From: Comamonas terrae | GTDB lineage: Bacteria; Pseudomonadota; Gammaproteobacteria; Burkholderiales; Burkholderiaceae_C | Assembly (NCBI RefSeq): GCF_001544075.1 | Contig: NZ_BCNT01000004.1 | Span: 310,001-374,000, forward strand | Direction: 5' to 3' | Length of the DNA stretch: 64,000 bases | In this document: piece by piece, positions 41,246 to 50,783 of the stretch | Layout: every line of letters starts with the position of its first letter | Numbering within the stretch: the stretch's first letter is position 1 | Notes under the pieces: generated by a model | What the model was told of the DNA's origin: nothing | The model's database searches: none | What the model saw: only the letters and a program-made list of their open reading frames with translations | Position numbers and translations under genes: made by a program

Positions 41246-42235
41246 ATGACGATGCAAAGAAGAACCCTGGTCCGCATGCTGGCGTGCGCCGGCATGGCGG
41301 CGGCCGCAGCCAGCGCGCAGGCGCGTGCCGAGGAAGCGCTGTTCCCGAACAAGGCGCCGCTGCGCATCGTGGTCGGCTATCCGCCCGGCGGCGCCACCGA
41401 CCGCGTGGCCCGCATCGTGGCCGACAAGCTGCAGGCCCGCATGGGCAGCCCGGTGATCGTGGAAAACAAGCCCGGCGCGGGCGGGCGCCTGTCGGCCCAG
41501 CAGGTGAAGAACCTGCCGGCCTCCCAGCCCACGTTGCTGCTGGCCAATCCGGCCGCCATGGTGGTGGCGCCGCTGGTGTTTGCCGACTCCGGCTACGACC
41601 CCGAGAAGGACTTCCGCCCGGTCAGCGAGGTCAACCGCTACGAATTCGGCCTGGCCGTGGCCAGCGCCGTGCCGGTCAAGCAGCTGTCGCATTTGTTCGC
41701 CTGGCTCAAGGCCAATCCGCAGCAGGCCAACTTCGGCGTGCCGGCCACGGGCAGCCTGCCGCACTTTTTCGCTCTGATGCTGGGCGAGGCGGCCAAGGTG
41801 CCCGTGGAGGTCGTGGGCTACAAGGGCTCGGGTCCGCTGCTCACCGACCTGATGGGCGGTCAGGTGCCGATCGCCGTGGACACCCTCGACACACAGATCG
41901 CCCAGCACGAAGCGGGCAAGCTGCGCGTGCTGGCCACCTCGGGCGAAAAGCGCAGCCCGATGGCGCCGGGCATTCCCACGCTCAGGGAGCTGGGCGTGGA
42001 CCTCGTGGGTACGGGCTGGAACACCTTGTTCGCCCCGCAGAGCATGGCGCCGGTCACGGTGCAGCGCCTGTCGCAACTGGTGCAGGAGGTGATGAAGGAT
42101 GCGGACACGCAGCAGAAGTTCGCGGCCTCCAACCTGATGCCCGTGGTCAGCAGCGCCGAGGAAACCGCGCGCATGCTCCGGGCCTACCGCGCCCAGTGGG
42201 CGCCCGTGGTCCAGCGCTCGGGCTTCAAGCCGTGA
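41246..42235 (+). CDS. Bug/TctC-family periplasmic solute receptor
   Basis: A 329-residue exported receptor with signal peptide MTMQRRTLVRMLACAGMAAAAASAQARA. Motifs: PLRIVVGYPPGGATDRVARIVADKL, VIVENKPGAGGRLSAQQVKN and VVGYKGSGPLLTDLMGGQVPIAVD. The usual DGYTLL motif is replaced by QPTLLLANPAAM, a departure also seen in a sub-branch of the family. CGGGAGA precedes ATG at 41246. It may share a transcript with the previous Bug gene. Confidence 0.88.
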   Translation: MTMQRRTLVRMLACAGMAAAAASAQARAEEALFPNKAPLRIVVGYPPGGATDRVARIVADKLQARMGSPVIVENKPGAGGRLSAQQVKNLPASQPTLLLANPAAMVVAPLVFADSGYDPEKDFRPVSEVNRYEFGLAVASAVPVKQLSHLFAWLKANPQQANFGVPATGSLPHFFALMLGEAAKVPVEVVGYKGSGPLLTDLMGGQVPIAVDTLDTQIAQHEAGKLRVLATSGEKRSPMAPGIPTLRELGVDLVGTGWNTLFAPQSMAPVTVQRLSQLVQEVMKDADTQQKFAASNLMPVVSSAEETARMLRAYRAQWAPVVQRSGFKP

Positions 42236-42403
42236 AGCGTTGAGGGCTTATGAATTGAGGAGCGGCTGACGCGCATCCTGCATGGATTTCATGCTGAAAA
42301 TGTCTTGAAGTCGATGTGGATCAAGCGCTAGCTGCTTCTGTTTTTGAAACCAAACGCATGGCGCTCCGGTTCGCCGGGACGGCTTTGCACATTTCTTTTC
42401 ACC

Positions 42404-43732
42404 ATGGCTGATCCCCGCCCCAATCTGATCTTCATCCTGGCCGACGACCTCGGCTATGCCGACCTGGGCTGCACCGGCGCGCGCGATGCGCACAACAATG
42501 CCTGCGACGTCTCGCCGCGCCTGGACGCCATGGCGGCCCAGGGCCTGCGCTTCACGCGCGGCTATTCCAACTCGGCCGTGTGCTCGCCCACGCGCTTTGC
42601 GCTGGCCACGGGGCGCTGGCAGTACCGGCTGCGCGGCGCGGCCGAGGAGCCGATTGCCAGCGTGCACGGCGACAAGGTGCTGGGCCTGCCGCCCGACCAT
42701 CCCACCGTGGCTTCGCTGCTGCGCGACGCCGGCTATGCCACGGCCCTGGTGGGCAAGTGGCACCTGGGCTATCCGCCGCATTTCGGCCCGCGCCTGTCGG
42801 GCTACGAGGAGTTCTACGGCTTCCATGCGGGCGGGGCCGACTATTTCGCGCACTGCGATCCGCGCGGGCGCCCCGACTTCTGGCTCAACGAGCAGCCGCA
42901 CGAGGAAGACGGCTACCTGACCGACCTGCTGAGCCGCCGCGCCGTGGATTTCGTCGAGCGCCAGACGGCCGACAGGCCCTTCTTCCTGTCGCTGCACTAC
43001 AGCGCGCCGCACTGGCCCTGGCTGACGCGCGACGACCGCGAGGAGTCGCTGCGCATCGCGGGCATCGGCAAGCACACCGACGGCGGCTCCATCGCAACCT
43101 ACCAGCGCATGATCCACCACATGGACGAAGGCATAGGCTGGCTGCTCGATGCGCTCGAGAAGAAAGGCATGGCCGAGAACACGCTCATCGTCTTCACCAG
43201 CGACAACGGCGGCGAGCGCTTTTCCAACAACTGGCCCTTCGTGGGCCAGAAGATGGACCTGCTCGAAGGCGGCATCCGCGTGCCGCTGCTGGCGCGCTGG
43301 CCGGCGCGCATCGCACCGGGGGCGGTCAGCGACGTGCCCAACCTGACCATGGACTGGAGCGCCACCTTCCTGGCCGCGGCCGGCGTGGCCGCGCATCCGG
43401 ACTATCCGCTGGACGGCATCAGCCTGCTGCCGCTGATGGACGATGCGCAATGGAATCCGCAGCGCGACCTGGCCTGGCGCATGAAGCACCGCGACCAGCG
43501 CGCGCTGGTGCGCGGCGACTGGAAATACCTGCAGGTCGAAGGCATCGAATACCTGTTCAACCTTGCGGCCGACCCGCGCGAGCGCGCCAATCTGCGCGAA
43601 CGCGAGCCCGGGCGGCTGGCCGAACTGCGCCAGGCCTGGCAGGCGTGGAACGCGGCGCTGCCGCCGATTCCCGAAGAAGCCAGGGTTTCGCTGGTGTTCA
43701 CCAGGGCGGAGCTGCCCCAGGCCAGCTATTGA
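42404..43732 (+). CDS. Type I sulfatase (arylsulfatase-like)
   Basis: A 442-residue alkaline-phosphatase-superfamily sulfatase. Metal ligands D14 and D15 in FILADDLG, and C60 in SNSAVCSPTRFALATGR forms the CxPxR motif whose cysteine becomes formylglycine. GKWHLGYPP and FTSDNGGERFSNNWP complete the active site. No signal peptide is seen, so it is cytoplasmic unless the upstream in-frame extension (start at 42344) matters. A formylglycine-generating enzyme gene is not in the window. It hydrolyses a sulfate ester, possibly for sulfur supply. Ended by a strong terminator. Confidence 0.9.
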   Translation: MADPRPNLIFILADDLGYADLGCTGARDAHNNACDVSPRLDAMAAQGLRFTRGYSNSAVCSPTRFALATGRWQYRLRGAAEEPIASVHGDKVLGLPPDHPTVASLLRDAGYATALVGKWHLGYPPHFGPRLSGYEEFYGFHAGGADYFAHCDPRGRPDFWLNEQPHEEDGYLTDLLSRRAVDFVERQTADRPFFLSLHYSAPHWPWLTRDDREESLRIAGIGKHTDGGSIATYQRMIHHMDEGIGWLLDALEKKGMAENTLIVFTSDNGGERFSNNWPFVGQKMDLLEGGIRVPLLARWPARIAPGAVSDVPNLTMDWSATFLAAAGVAAHPDYPLDGISLLPLMDDAQWNPQRDLAWRMKHRDQRALVRGDWKYLQVEGIEYLFNLAADPRERANLREREPGRLAELRQAWQAWNAALPPIPEEARVSLVFTRAELPQASY

Positions 43733-43753
43733 AACTGCGCTCCCGCACTTCGG

Positions 43754-43782
43754 GCCTGCCGGCATGCCGGCAGGCTTTTTTT
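43754..43782 (+). terminator. Intrinsic terminator of the sulfatase gene
   Basis: GCCTGCCG and CGGCAGGC form a long GC-rich stem around GCATGC, followed by seven T, 20 bases after the sulfatase stop. It ends four bases before the opposing DUF2165 stop. Confidence 0.85.
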
Positions 43783-43785
43783 GCG

Positions 43786-44319
43786 TCACTGCGGTGCATG
43801 CATGCCGCGGGCCGCTGCGTCCTGCCCGGGCAGCGCGTCGTTATCCATGGTGAGGTAGATGAGCACCATCAGCAAGGTGATGAAAAAGCGGAAGGCGTCG
43901 GGCACGCCGTTCCATTGCTTGGACATCCACATGCCGAACCATTCGCCGCCCACGGACATGAACGCCACCTGCCAGGTCAGGAAACCGAGGGTCAGGCCCC
44001 CAATGGCCCAGTTCTTGGCGGCGCGAAAAGCCCCGGGCGCCGCGTTGCGCGCCTTGAGCAGCCTCGCGCCGCCGATCCAGCACAGCACCGCCGTCAAGGT
44101 CTCCAGCGTGATGATGCCGATATAGCCGGCATGGTGCACCCATTCCTGCTGGATCGCACGGTACATGATGCCGTTGCCCGGGAAGGTGGTGTCCATCAGG
44201 AACACGTGGTGCACGAAGGCGAAATTGGTGGCGTAGTCGGTGATGTTGCCGAAGGCGACCAGCGTGGCGAAGAAGGCCATGGCGAGCACCATGGCGGATT
44301 TGGACAGACGAATAAGCAT
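43786..44319 (-). CDS. DUF2165 family small membrane protein
   Basis: A 177-residue inner-membrane protein with four hydrophobic segments. It matches DUF2165: FGNITDYATNFAFVHHVFLMDTTFPGN and YRAIQQEWVHHAGYIGIITLE in the first half, FLTWQVAFMSVGGEWFGMW and AFRFFITLLMVLIYLTMDN in the second. The start at 44319 is preferred as the conserved part begins there; the frame is open to 44568 but the extension is GC-rich non-conserved sequence. Function unknown. Convergent with the sulfatase. Confidence 0.8.
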   Translation of the reverse strand: MLIRLSKSAMVLAMAFFATLVAFGNITDYATNFAFVHHVFLMDTTFPGNGIMYRAIQQEWVHHAGYIGIITLETLTAVLCWIGGARLLKARNAAPGAFRAAKNWAIGGLTLGFLTWQVAFMSVGGEWFGMWMSKQWNGVPDAFRFFITLLMVLIYLTMDNDALPGQDAAARGMHAPQ

Positions 44320-44598
44320 TCGAGGCTCCGAATAAACAACAAGGATGGGATGAATGAACAGGCCGCCGCAGACGCGAGGTCCGGGCCGGTATTCAGGGAG
44401 ACACCAACGGGGTTGGCAAGGAGACGTGCTGGCGCACAAAGGCACGGGGATCGGGACTGGAAAACCTGAAGCCGGCTGAAAGCTGGGGAAGCTTTCATTT
44501 CCGGCTGGATCGAGTCCGTGCCAGGAGGGGGCCCGATTGTCCCTGCTCTGGTCGATGCATGTCAACAAAGGTGCACCGCACTCCAGGCCGCCCGTGGA

Positions 44599-44615
44599 TG
44601 CACTGTTTTGGTGCC
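44599..44615. promoter_or_regulatory. NtrC-type binding site 1
   Basis: TGCACTGTTTTGGTGCC matches the NtrC pattern TGCAC-N6-GGTGCA except the last base. It lies about 170 bases upstream of the expected transcription start. Confidence 0.7.
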
Positions 44616-44669
44616 GCTCGCTCGCCCGGCCCGGCCTGGCGCGGCTTGCGCGAAACGGTGCACCGCTTG

Positions 44670-44686
44670 TGCACAGAAGCGGTGCA
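44670..44686. promoter_or_regulatory. NtrC-type binding site 2
   Basis: TGCACAGAAGCGGTGCA matches TGCAC-N6-GGTGCA exactly. It is centred about 100 bases upstream of the expected start, a normal enhancer distance for sigma-54 promoters. Confidence 0.78.
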
Positions 44687-44750
44687 TGGGAGCCGGCCTT
44701 CCCAGCGCCTGCGGGGAGAAGGCAGGGGGCGGCGCAGGGCCTGCGCCAGC

Positions 44751-44766
44751 TGGCACGGTCTGTGCT
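44751..44766 (+). promoter_or_regulatory. Sigma-54 promoter for torF-glnK-amtB
   Basis: TGGCACGGTCTGTGCT has the -24 GG and -12 GC elements exactly ten bases apart and a full TGGCAC box. Transcription would start near 44777, about 34 bases before the torF ATG. Confidence 0.78.
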
Positions 44767-44810
44767 TTATCCGTTGTGACAAATTTTTTTGCAAACCGGA
44801 GGAACCCAGA

Positions 44811-45919
<1,109 letters not shown>

Positions 45920-45948
45920 GCCCCTTATCCCGTCAGAGAAAGATTGCC

Positions 45949-47292
45949 ATGACCAAGAAGCTTTTGAGTATGGGCCTGGGAGCGGGCCTGCTGGCTGCCT
46001 GCGCCTCCGTGCTGGCCCAGGACGGCGGTGCCGCGGCAGCGCCTGCCGCTGCGGCCGCCGTGGAGGTCGTGCCCACGCTGAGCGCGGGCGATACGGCCTG
46101 GATGCTGACCTCCACCATGCTGGTGATCCTGATGGTCATCCCCGGGCTGGCGCTGTTCTACGGCGGCCTGGTGCGCAGCAAGAACATGCTGTCCGTGCTG
46201 GCGCAGGTGTTCGTGATCTTCTCGCTGATCACCGTGCTCTGGGCCATCTACGGCTTCACGCTGGCGTTCGGCGGCGAAGGGAAGTTCTTCGGCGGCTTCG
46301 ACAAGCTGTTCCTCATGGGCATTGCGCCCGATACGCTGTCGTCCGCGCTCAAGACCATTCCCGAATACGTGTTCGTGGCCTTCCAGTCCACTTTCGCGGC
46401 CATCACCGTGGCGCTGATCGTGGGCGCGTTCGCCGAGCGCATCAAGTTCGCGGCCGTGATCGTGTTCTCGGTGCTGTGGTTCACCTTCAGCTACATCCCC
46501 ATGGCCCACATGGTGTGGGGCGGCGGCCTGCTGGCCGAGGACGGCGCGCTGGACTTTGCCGGCGGCACCGTGGTGCACATCAATGCCGCCGTGGCCGGCC
46601 TCGTGGGTGCCTACATGCTGGGCAAGCGCATCGGCTTCGGCAAGGAGGCCCTGCCTCCTCACAGCCTGACGCTGACCATGGTGGGCGCCTCGCTGCTGTG
46701 GGTGGGCTGGTTCGGCTTCAATGCAGGCTCGGCCGGCGCGGCCAACGGCATTGCGGGCCTGGCCTTCATCAACACCATCGTGGCCACCGGCGCGGCGGCC
46801 CTGTCCTGGATCGCGGCCGAAGCGCTGCACCGCGGCAAGGCCTCGATGCTGGGCGCGGCCTCGGGCGCCGTGGCGGGCCTGGTGTGCATCACGCCGGCCG
46901 CGGGCCTCGTCGGCCCCATGGGCTCCATCGTCATGGGCCTGATCGCCGGCCCCCTGTGCCTGTGGGGCGTGTCTGGCCTCAAGCGCATGCTCAAGGTCGA
47001 TGACGTGTGCGACGTGTTCGGCGTGCACGGCGTGGGCGGCATTCTGGGCGCCATCCTGACCGGCGTGTTCTGCGCCAAGGGCCTGGGCGGCATCGAGCCC
47101 GAAGGCTTCAACATGGGCCACCAGGTGTGGGTGCAGGTCAAGAGCGTGCTGCTGACCATCGCCTGGTCCGGCGTGGTGTCCCTGGTGTCCTACAAGATCG
47201 CCGCGCTGACCGTGGGGCTGCGCGTCAGCGAGGAGTCCGAGCGCCAGGGCCTGGACATCACCTCGCATGGAGAAGTCGCCTACACCCGCTGA
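45949..47292 (+). CDS. amtB: Ammonium transporter AmtB
   Basis: A 447-residue ammonium channel with an N-terminal signal sequence (MTKKLLSMGLGAGLLAACASVLAQ) and 11 membrane helices. The twin histidines of the pore are H210 (GGTVVHINAAVAG) and H360 (VFGVHGVGGILG). The cytoplasmic C-terminus binding GlnK ends VSEESERQGLDITSHGEVAY. It is the last gene of the torF-glnK-amtB unit and is followed by a strong terminator. Confidence 0.95.
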   Translation: MTKKLLSMGLGAGLLAACASVLAQDGGAAAAPAAAAAVEVVPTLSAGDTAWMLTSTMLVILMVIPGLALFYGGLVRSKNMLSVLAQVFVIFSLITVLWAIYGFTLAFGGEGKFFGGFDKLFLMGIAPDTLSSALKTIPEYVFVAFQSTFAAITVALIVGAFAERIKFAAVIVFSVLWFTFSYIPMAHMVWGGGLLAEDGALDFAGGTVVHINAAVAGLVGAYMLGKRIGFGKEALPPHSLTLTMVGASLLWVGWFGFNAGSAGAANGIAGLAFINTIVATGAAALSWIAAEALHRGKASMLGAASGAVAGLVCITPAAGLVGPMGSIVMGLIAGPLCLWGVSGLKRMLKVDDVCDVFGVHGVGGILGAILTGVFCAKGLGGIEPEGFNMGHQVWVQVKSVLLTIAWSGVVSLVSYKIAALTVGLRVSEESERQGLDITSHGEVAYTR

Positions 47293-47327
47293 GCTGGGCC
47301 AGCTCCCTGTACCGTTTCATTACGTTG

Positions 47328-47357
47328 GCCCCGCGGCGCAAGCTGCGGGGCTTTTTT
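47328..47357 (+). terminator. Intrinsic terminator of amtB
   Basis: GCCCCGC and GCGGGGC form a stem followed by six T, 36 bases after the amtB stop. Confidence 0.88.
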
Positions 47358-47478
47358 GCGGGCGGGGGGCTCGGACAAGGGGCGGCGAGGGCGGTCCAAT
47401 CCGCGTCACAGTGCTTGTTCAAAAAAATCAAGCGCCCGGGGATGGGGGCGGGCCGCGCCAGCCGCTACCATGCGGGCC

Positions 47479-48627
47479 ATGGACTCAGCCATCAGCCCCT
47501 CTCCCCGGATCCACCCACTGGCCGAGCGCATCCGCGCCGCGGCCGCCGACAAGACGCCGCTGCGCATACGCGGCGGCGGCAGCAAGGATTTCCACGGCCT
47601 CGCCCTGCAGGGCGAAGTGCTGGATACGCGCGCGCTGGCCGGCATCGTGAGCTATGAGCCCAGCGAGCTCGTCGTGACCGTCATGGCCGGCACGCCGCTG
47701 GCCGAGCTGGAGGCCGTGCTGGCCGCACAGGGCCAGTGCCTGGCTTTCGAGCCTCCGCATTGCGCTGCCGGGGCCACCGTGGGCGGCATGGTGGCTGCCG
47801 GCCTGTCCGGCCCGGCGCGCGCCAGCGTGGGCGCGGTGCGCGATTTCGTGCTGGGCCTGGAGATGGTCAACGGCCGCGGCGAGCTGCTGCGCTATGGCGG
47901 CCAGGTCATGAAGAACGTGGCCGGCTACGACGTCTCGCGCCTGATGGCGGGCAGCTGGGGCACGCTGGGCCTGATCACCGAGGTCAGCCTCAAGGTGTTG
48001 CCCGTGGCGCCGGCCGAGGCCACGCTGCGCTTTGCCTGCTCCCAGCCGCAGGCCCTGCAGTGGCTCAACCAGTGGGGCGGCCAGCCCCTGCCGCTGAATG
48101 CGAGCTGCTGGCTGCAGGAGCCCGCCCAAACCGAGGGTACGCTGTACCTGCGCCTGCGCGGCGCCCGGGCCGCGGTGCAGGCGGCCTGCCGGCGTTTGAT
48201 CGGCGAGTGCGGCGGAGAACCGCTGCCCAACGACCAGGTGGCGGCCGACTGGGCGGCCTGCCGCGAGCAGGCCCTGCCCTGGTTTGCCGAGCGCTCTGCC
48301 GACTGCTGCCTGTGGCGCCTGTCGGTGCCGCAGACGGCGCCGGTGCTGGCGCTGCCTCCGGACTGCACGGGGCCGTTCATCGAATGGCACGGCGCACAGC
48401 GCTGGGTGCAGGCGCCGCGCGGCCTGGGCGCGCCGCTGCAGGCGCTGGCGGCTTCCGTCGGCGGTTCGGCGACGCTTTTCAGGGCTGAAAGTGCTGGCCA
48501 GATCAGCGCAGCCCCCGTTTTCGATGCCGCAGCGGGATCGGCCCTGGCCATCCTGCATCAGCGGCTCAAGCAGGCCTTCGATCCCGAGGGCATTTTCAAC
48601 CGCGGCCGGCTGGCCAGCGCCTGGTAG
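47479..48627 (+). CDS. glcE: Glycolate oxidase FAD-binding subunit GlcE
   Basis: A 382-residue FAD-binding-4 family subunit: TPLRIRGGGSKDFHG and ISYEPSELVVTVMAGTPLAELEAVLAAQGQCLAFEPPH cover the PP-loop region, and TVGGMVAAGLSGPARASVGAVRDFVLG is diagnostic. The length is that of GlcE, not the longer GlcD. ATG at 47479 is preferred, with 47470 possible. GlcE works with GlcD and GlcF to oxidise glycolate to glyoxylate at the membrane. Unusually, glcD is not adjacent: upstream is amtB with a terminator. glcF follows after one inserted gene. Confidence 0.88.
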   Translation: MDSAISPSPRIHPLAERIRAAAADKTPLRIRGGGSKDFHGLALQGEVLDTRALAGIVSYEPSELVVTVMAGTPLAELEAVLAAQGQCLAFEPPHCAAGATVGGMVAAGLSGPARASVGAVRDFVLGLEMVNGRGELLRYGGQVMKNVAGYDVSRLMAGSWGTLGLITEVSLKVLPVAPAEATLRFACSQPQALQWLNQWGGQPLPLNASCWLQEPAQTEGTLYLRLRGARAAVQAACRRLIGECGGEPLPNDQVAADWAACREQALPWFAERSADCCLWRLSVPQTAPVLALPPDCTGPFIEWHGAQRWVQAPRGLGAPLQALAASVGGSATLFRAESAGQISAAPVFDAAAGSALAILHQRLKQAFDPEGIFNRGRLASAW

Positions 48628-48656
48628 GCGTCTTGCAGCCCTTGTCATCCCTGCCC

Positions 48657-49445
48657 ATGCGCCGCCTGCACCTGCTGACCGACAGGCACCGCACCGGTGC
48701 CAGCAACCGCACCCTGGGCCTGCTGCTGGCCTTCAATGCGGGGGCGGTGAATGCCGGCGGCTTTCTGGTCGTGCATTTCTATACCTCGCACATGACGGGC
48801 GTGGTATCGCTGCTGGCCGACAACCTGGTGCTGGGCAACACGGCGCTGGTGCTGGGGGCCATCGGAACGCTGCTGGCCTTCATCTGCGGCGCGGCGGCGA
48901 CGGCCGTGCTGGTCAACTGGGCGCGCCACCGCCAGCTGCGCAGCAGCTATGCGCTGCCCCTGCTGCTGGAGGCCGGCCTGATGCTGGTCTTCGGCCTGCT
49001 GGGCGCGGCCACGCTGGCCTGGTCCACGCCGTTCACCGTGCCGCTGACGGTGCTGCTGCTGGCCTTCATCATGGGCCTGCAGAACGCCACGGTGACCAAG
49101 ATGTCGTCTTCCCAGATCCGCACCACGCACATGACGGGCGTGATCACCGACCTCGGCATGGAGCTGGGGCGCGCCATGTACTGGAACCGCAACGGCAGCC
49201 CGCCCGAGCGCCAGATCCATGCGAACAAGGCGCGGCTCAAGCTGTTCGCCGGCCTGCTGGGCATGTTCATGCTTGGCGGCGTGGCGGGGGCCGCGGGCTT
49301 CAAGCACCTGGGCTTCGTGTTCGTGGTGCCGCTGGCCGTGGTGCTGTGCGTGCTGTCGCTGCCGCCCCTGTGGGCCGACCGTGCCCGCCTGCCGCCGCCG
49401 CTGGGGCGGATGCCGCGATCCCGGTCCGAGCCGTCCAACCCATAA
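48657..49445 (+). CDS. YoaK (DUF1275) family membrane protein
   Basis: A 262-residue inner-membrane protein of the DUF1275/YoaK family with six hydrophobic segments. Family landmarks: AFNAGAVNAGGFLVVHFYTSHMTGVVSLLADN and LLLAFIMGLQNATVTKMSSSQIRTTHMTGVITDLGMELGR, with the paired SHMTG/THMTG motifs. ATG at 48657 is preferred over an upstream TTG. It is inserted between glcE and glcF with 29 and 18 bases on either side, so it is probably in the operon; it might move glycolate or a product, but no function is established. Confidence 0.85.
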   Translation: MRRLHLLTDRHRTGASNRTLGLLLAFNAGAVNAGGFLVVHFYTSHMTGVVSLLADNLVLGNTALVLGAIGTLLAFICGAAATAVLVNWARHRQLRSSYALPLLLEAGLMLVFGLLGAATLAWSTPFTVPLTVLLLAFIMGLQNATVTKMSSSQIRTTHMTGVITDLGMELGRAMYWNRNGSPPERQIHANKARLKLFAGLLGMFMLGGVAGAAGFKHLGFVFVVPLAVVLCVLSLPPLWADRARLPPPLGRMPRSRSEPSNP

Positions 49446-49463
49446 CAAAGAACGGATCCCACC

Positions 49464-50717
49464 ATGCAAACCCAACTCGCTCCCGAATACAGCGCCACGC
49501 CCGAAGGCCAGGAGGCCGAGGCCATTTTGCGCAAGTGCGTGCACTGCGGCTTCTGCACGGCCACCTGCCCGACCTACCAGATCCTGGGCGATGAACTCGA
49601 CGGCCCGCGCGGCCGCATCTACCTGATCAAGCAGGTGCTCGAGGGGCAAAAGCCCACGCGTGCCACGCAGCAGCACCTGGACCGCTGCCTGACCTGCCGC
49701 AACTGCGAATCCACCTGCCCCAGCGGCGTGCAGTACGGCCATCTGGTCGACATCGGCCGCAAGATCGTGGACGAGCAGGTGGAACGTCCCTTGGGCGAGC
49801 GCGCGCAGCGCTGGGCGCTCAAGGAGGGCATGAACTCGCCGCTGTTCGCGCCGGCGCTGCAGCTGGGCCGTGCCGTGCGCGGCCTGCTGCCCGAAGCGCT
49901 GGCCGAGAAGGTGCTGCCCGCCCAGGAGACCGGCGCCTGGCCCGTGCGCGAGCATGCGCGCAAGGTGCTGCTGCTGGCCGGCTGCGTGCAGCCCGCGATG
50001 ATGCCGCGCATCAACTACGCCACGGCCCGCGTGCTCGACGCCGTGGGCGTGCAGACCGTGATTGCCGACAAGGCCGGCTGCTGCGGCGCCGTGAAGTTCC
50101 ACCTCAACGACCAGGACGGCGGCAAGGCCCAGATGCGCGCCAACATCGACGCCTGGTGGCCGCTGGTGGAAAGCGGCGCCGTGGAGGCCATCGTGATGAA
50201 TGCCTCGGGCTGCGGCGTCACCGTCAAGGAGTACGGCCATCTGCTGCGCCTGGACCCGCAATACGCCGACAAGGCCGCGCGCATCAGCGCGCTGACGCGC
50301 GACCTGAGCGAGCTGCTGCCGCAGATGCTGCCCGAGCTCGGCGAGAAGCTGCGGGGCCGCGTGCAGGCACCGTCCGCGCCCGTGGCCTACCACCCGCCCT
50401 GCACGCTGCAGCATGGCCAGAAGCTGCGCGGCAGCGTGGAAACGCATCTGCGCGCCCTGGGCTTCGACGTGCGTGTGGCGCGCACCGAGTCGCACCTGTG
50501 CTGCGGTTCGGCCGGGACCTACTCGGTGCTGCAGCCCGAGATCTCGCACCAGCTGCGCGACCGCAAGATCGCGGCGCTGGACGAGCCCTTCGCGCCCGAA
50601 AAGCCGGCGGCGATTCTCTCGGCCAACATGGGCTGCATCGTCCACCTGCAAAACGGCACCGACGTGCCGGTGCGCCACTGGATCGAGGTGCTCGACGAGG
50701 CGCTGATAGGCGTGTAA
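49464..50717 (+). CDS. glcF: Glycolate oxidase iron-sulfur subunit GlcF
   Basis: A 417-residue protein with two 4Fe-4S sites: C25, C28, C31, C35 (CVHCGFCTATCP) and C75, C78, C81, C85 (CLTCRNCESTCP). Two CCG domains follow (LLAGCVQP... GCCGAVKFH and CTLQHGQ... CCGSAGTYSVLQ). It passes electrons from the flavin subunits toward quinone. The two preceding genes are yoaK and glcE on the same strand. Confidence 0.93.
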   Translation: MQTQLAPEYSATPEGQEAEAILRKCVHCGFCTATCPTYQILGDELDGPRGRIYLIKQVLEGQKPTRATQQHLDRCLTCRNCESTCPSGVQYGHLVDIGRKIVDEQVERPLGERAQRWALKEGMNSPLFAPALQLGRAVRGLLPEALAEKVLPAQETGAWPVREHARKVLLLAGCVQPAMMPRINYATARVLDAVGVQTVIADKAGCCGAVKFHLNDQDGGKAQMRANIDAWWPLVESGAVEAIVMNASGCGVTVKEYGHLLRLDPQYADKAARISALTRDLSELLPQMLPELGEKLRGRVQAPSAPVAYHPPCTLQHGQKLRGSVETHLRALGFDVRVARTESHLCCGSAGTYSVLQPEISHQLRDRKIAALDEPFAPEKPAAILSANMGCIVHLQNGTDVPVRHWIEVLDEALIGV

Positions 50718-50727
50718 CCGGCATCAG

Positions 50728-50762
50728 CATGCCAATGCTGGCATGATGCAGGGTTTTGTTTC
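50728..50762 (+). terminator. Weak terminator candidate after glcF
   Basis: CATGCCA and TGGCATG form a 7-base stem with loop ATGC, then nine bases to TTTTGTTT. The gap to the T-run makes it a weak candidate. Confidence 0.3.
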
Positions 50763-50783
50763 CCCAAGCCCACGGGCTTTGCC

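Larger units (their letters stand above)
44320..44810. other. Gene-free control region upstream of torF-glnK-amtB
   Basis: No convincing gene is present in these 491 bases. The right half holds two NtrC-type sites, a perfect CGGTGCACCG palindrome (44656-44665) between them, and a sigma-54 promoter. The left end should hold the DUF2165 promoter, which could not be placed. Confidence 0.7.
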
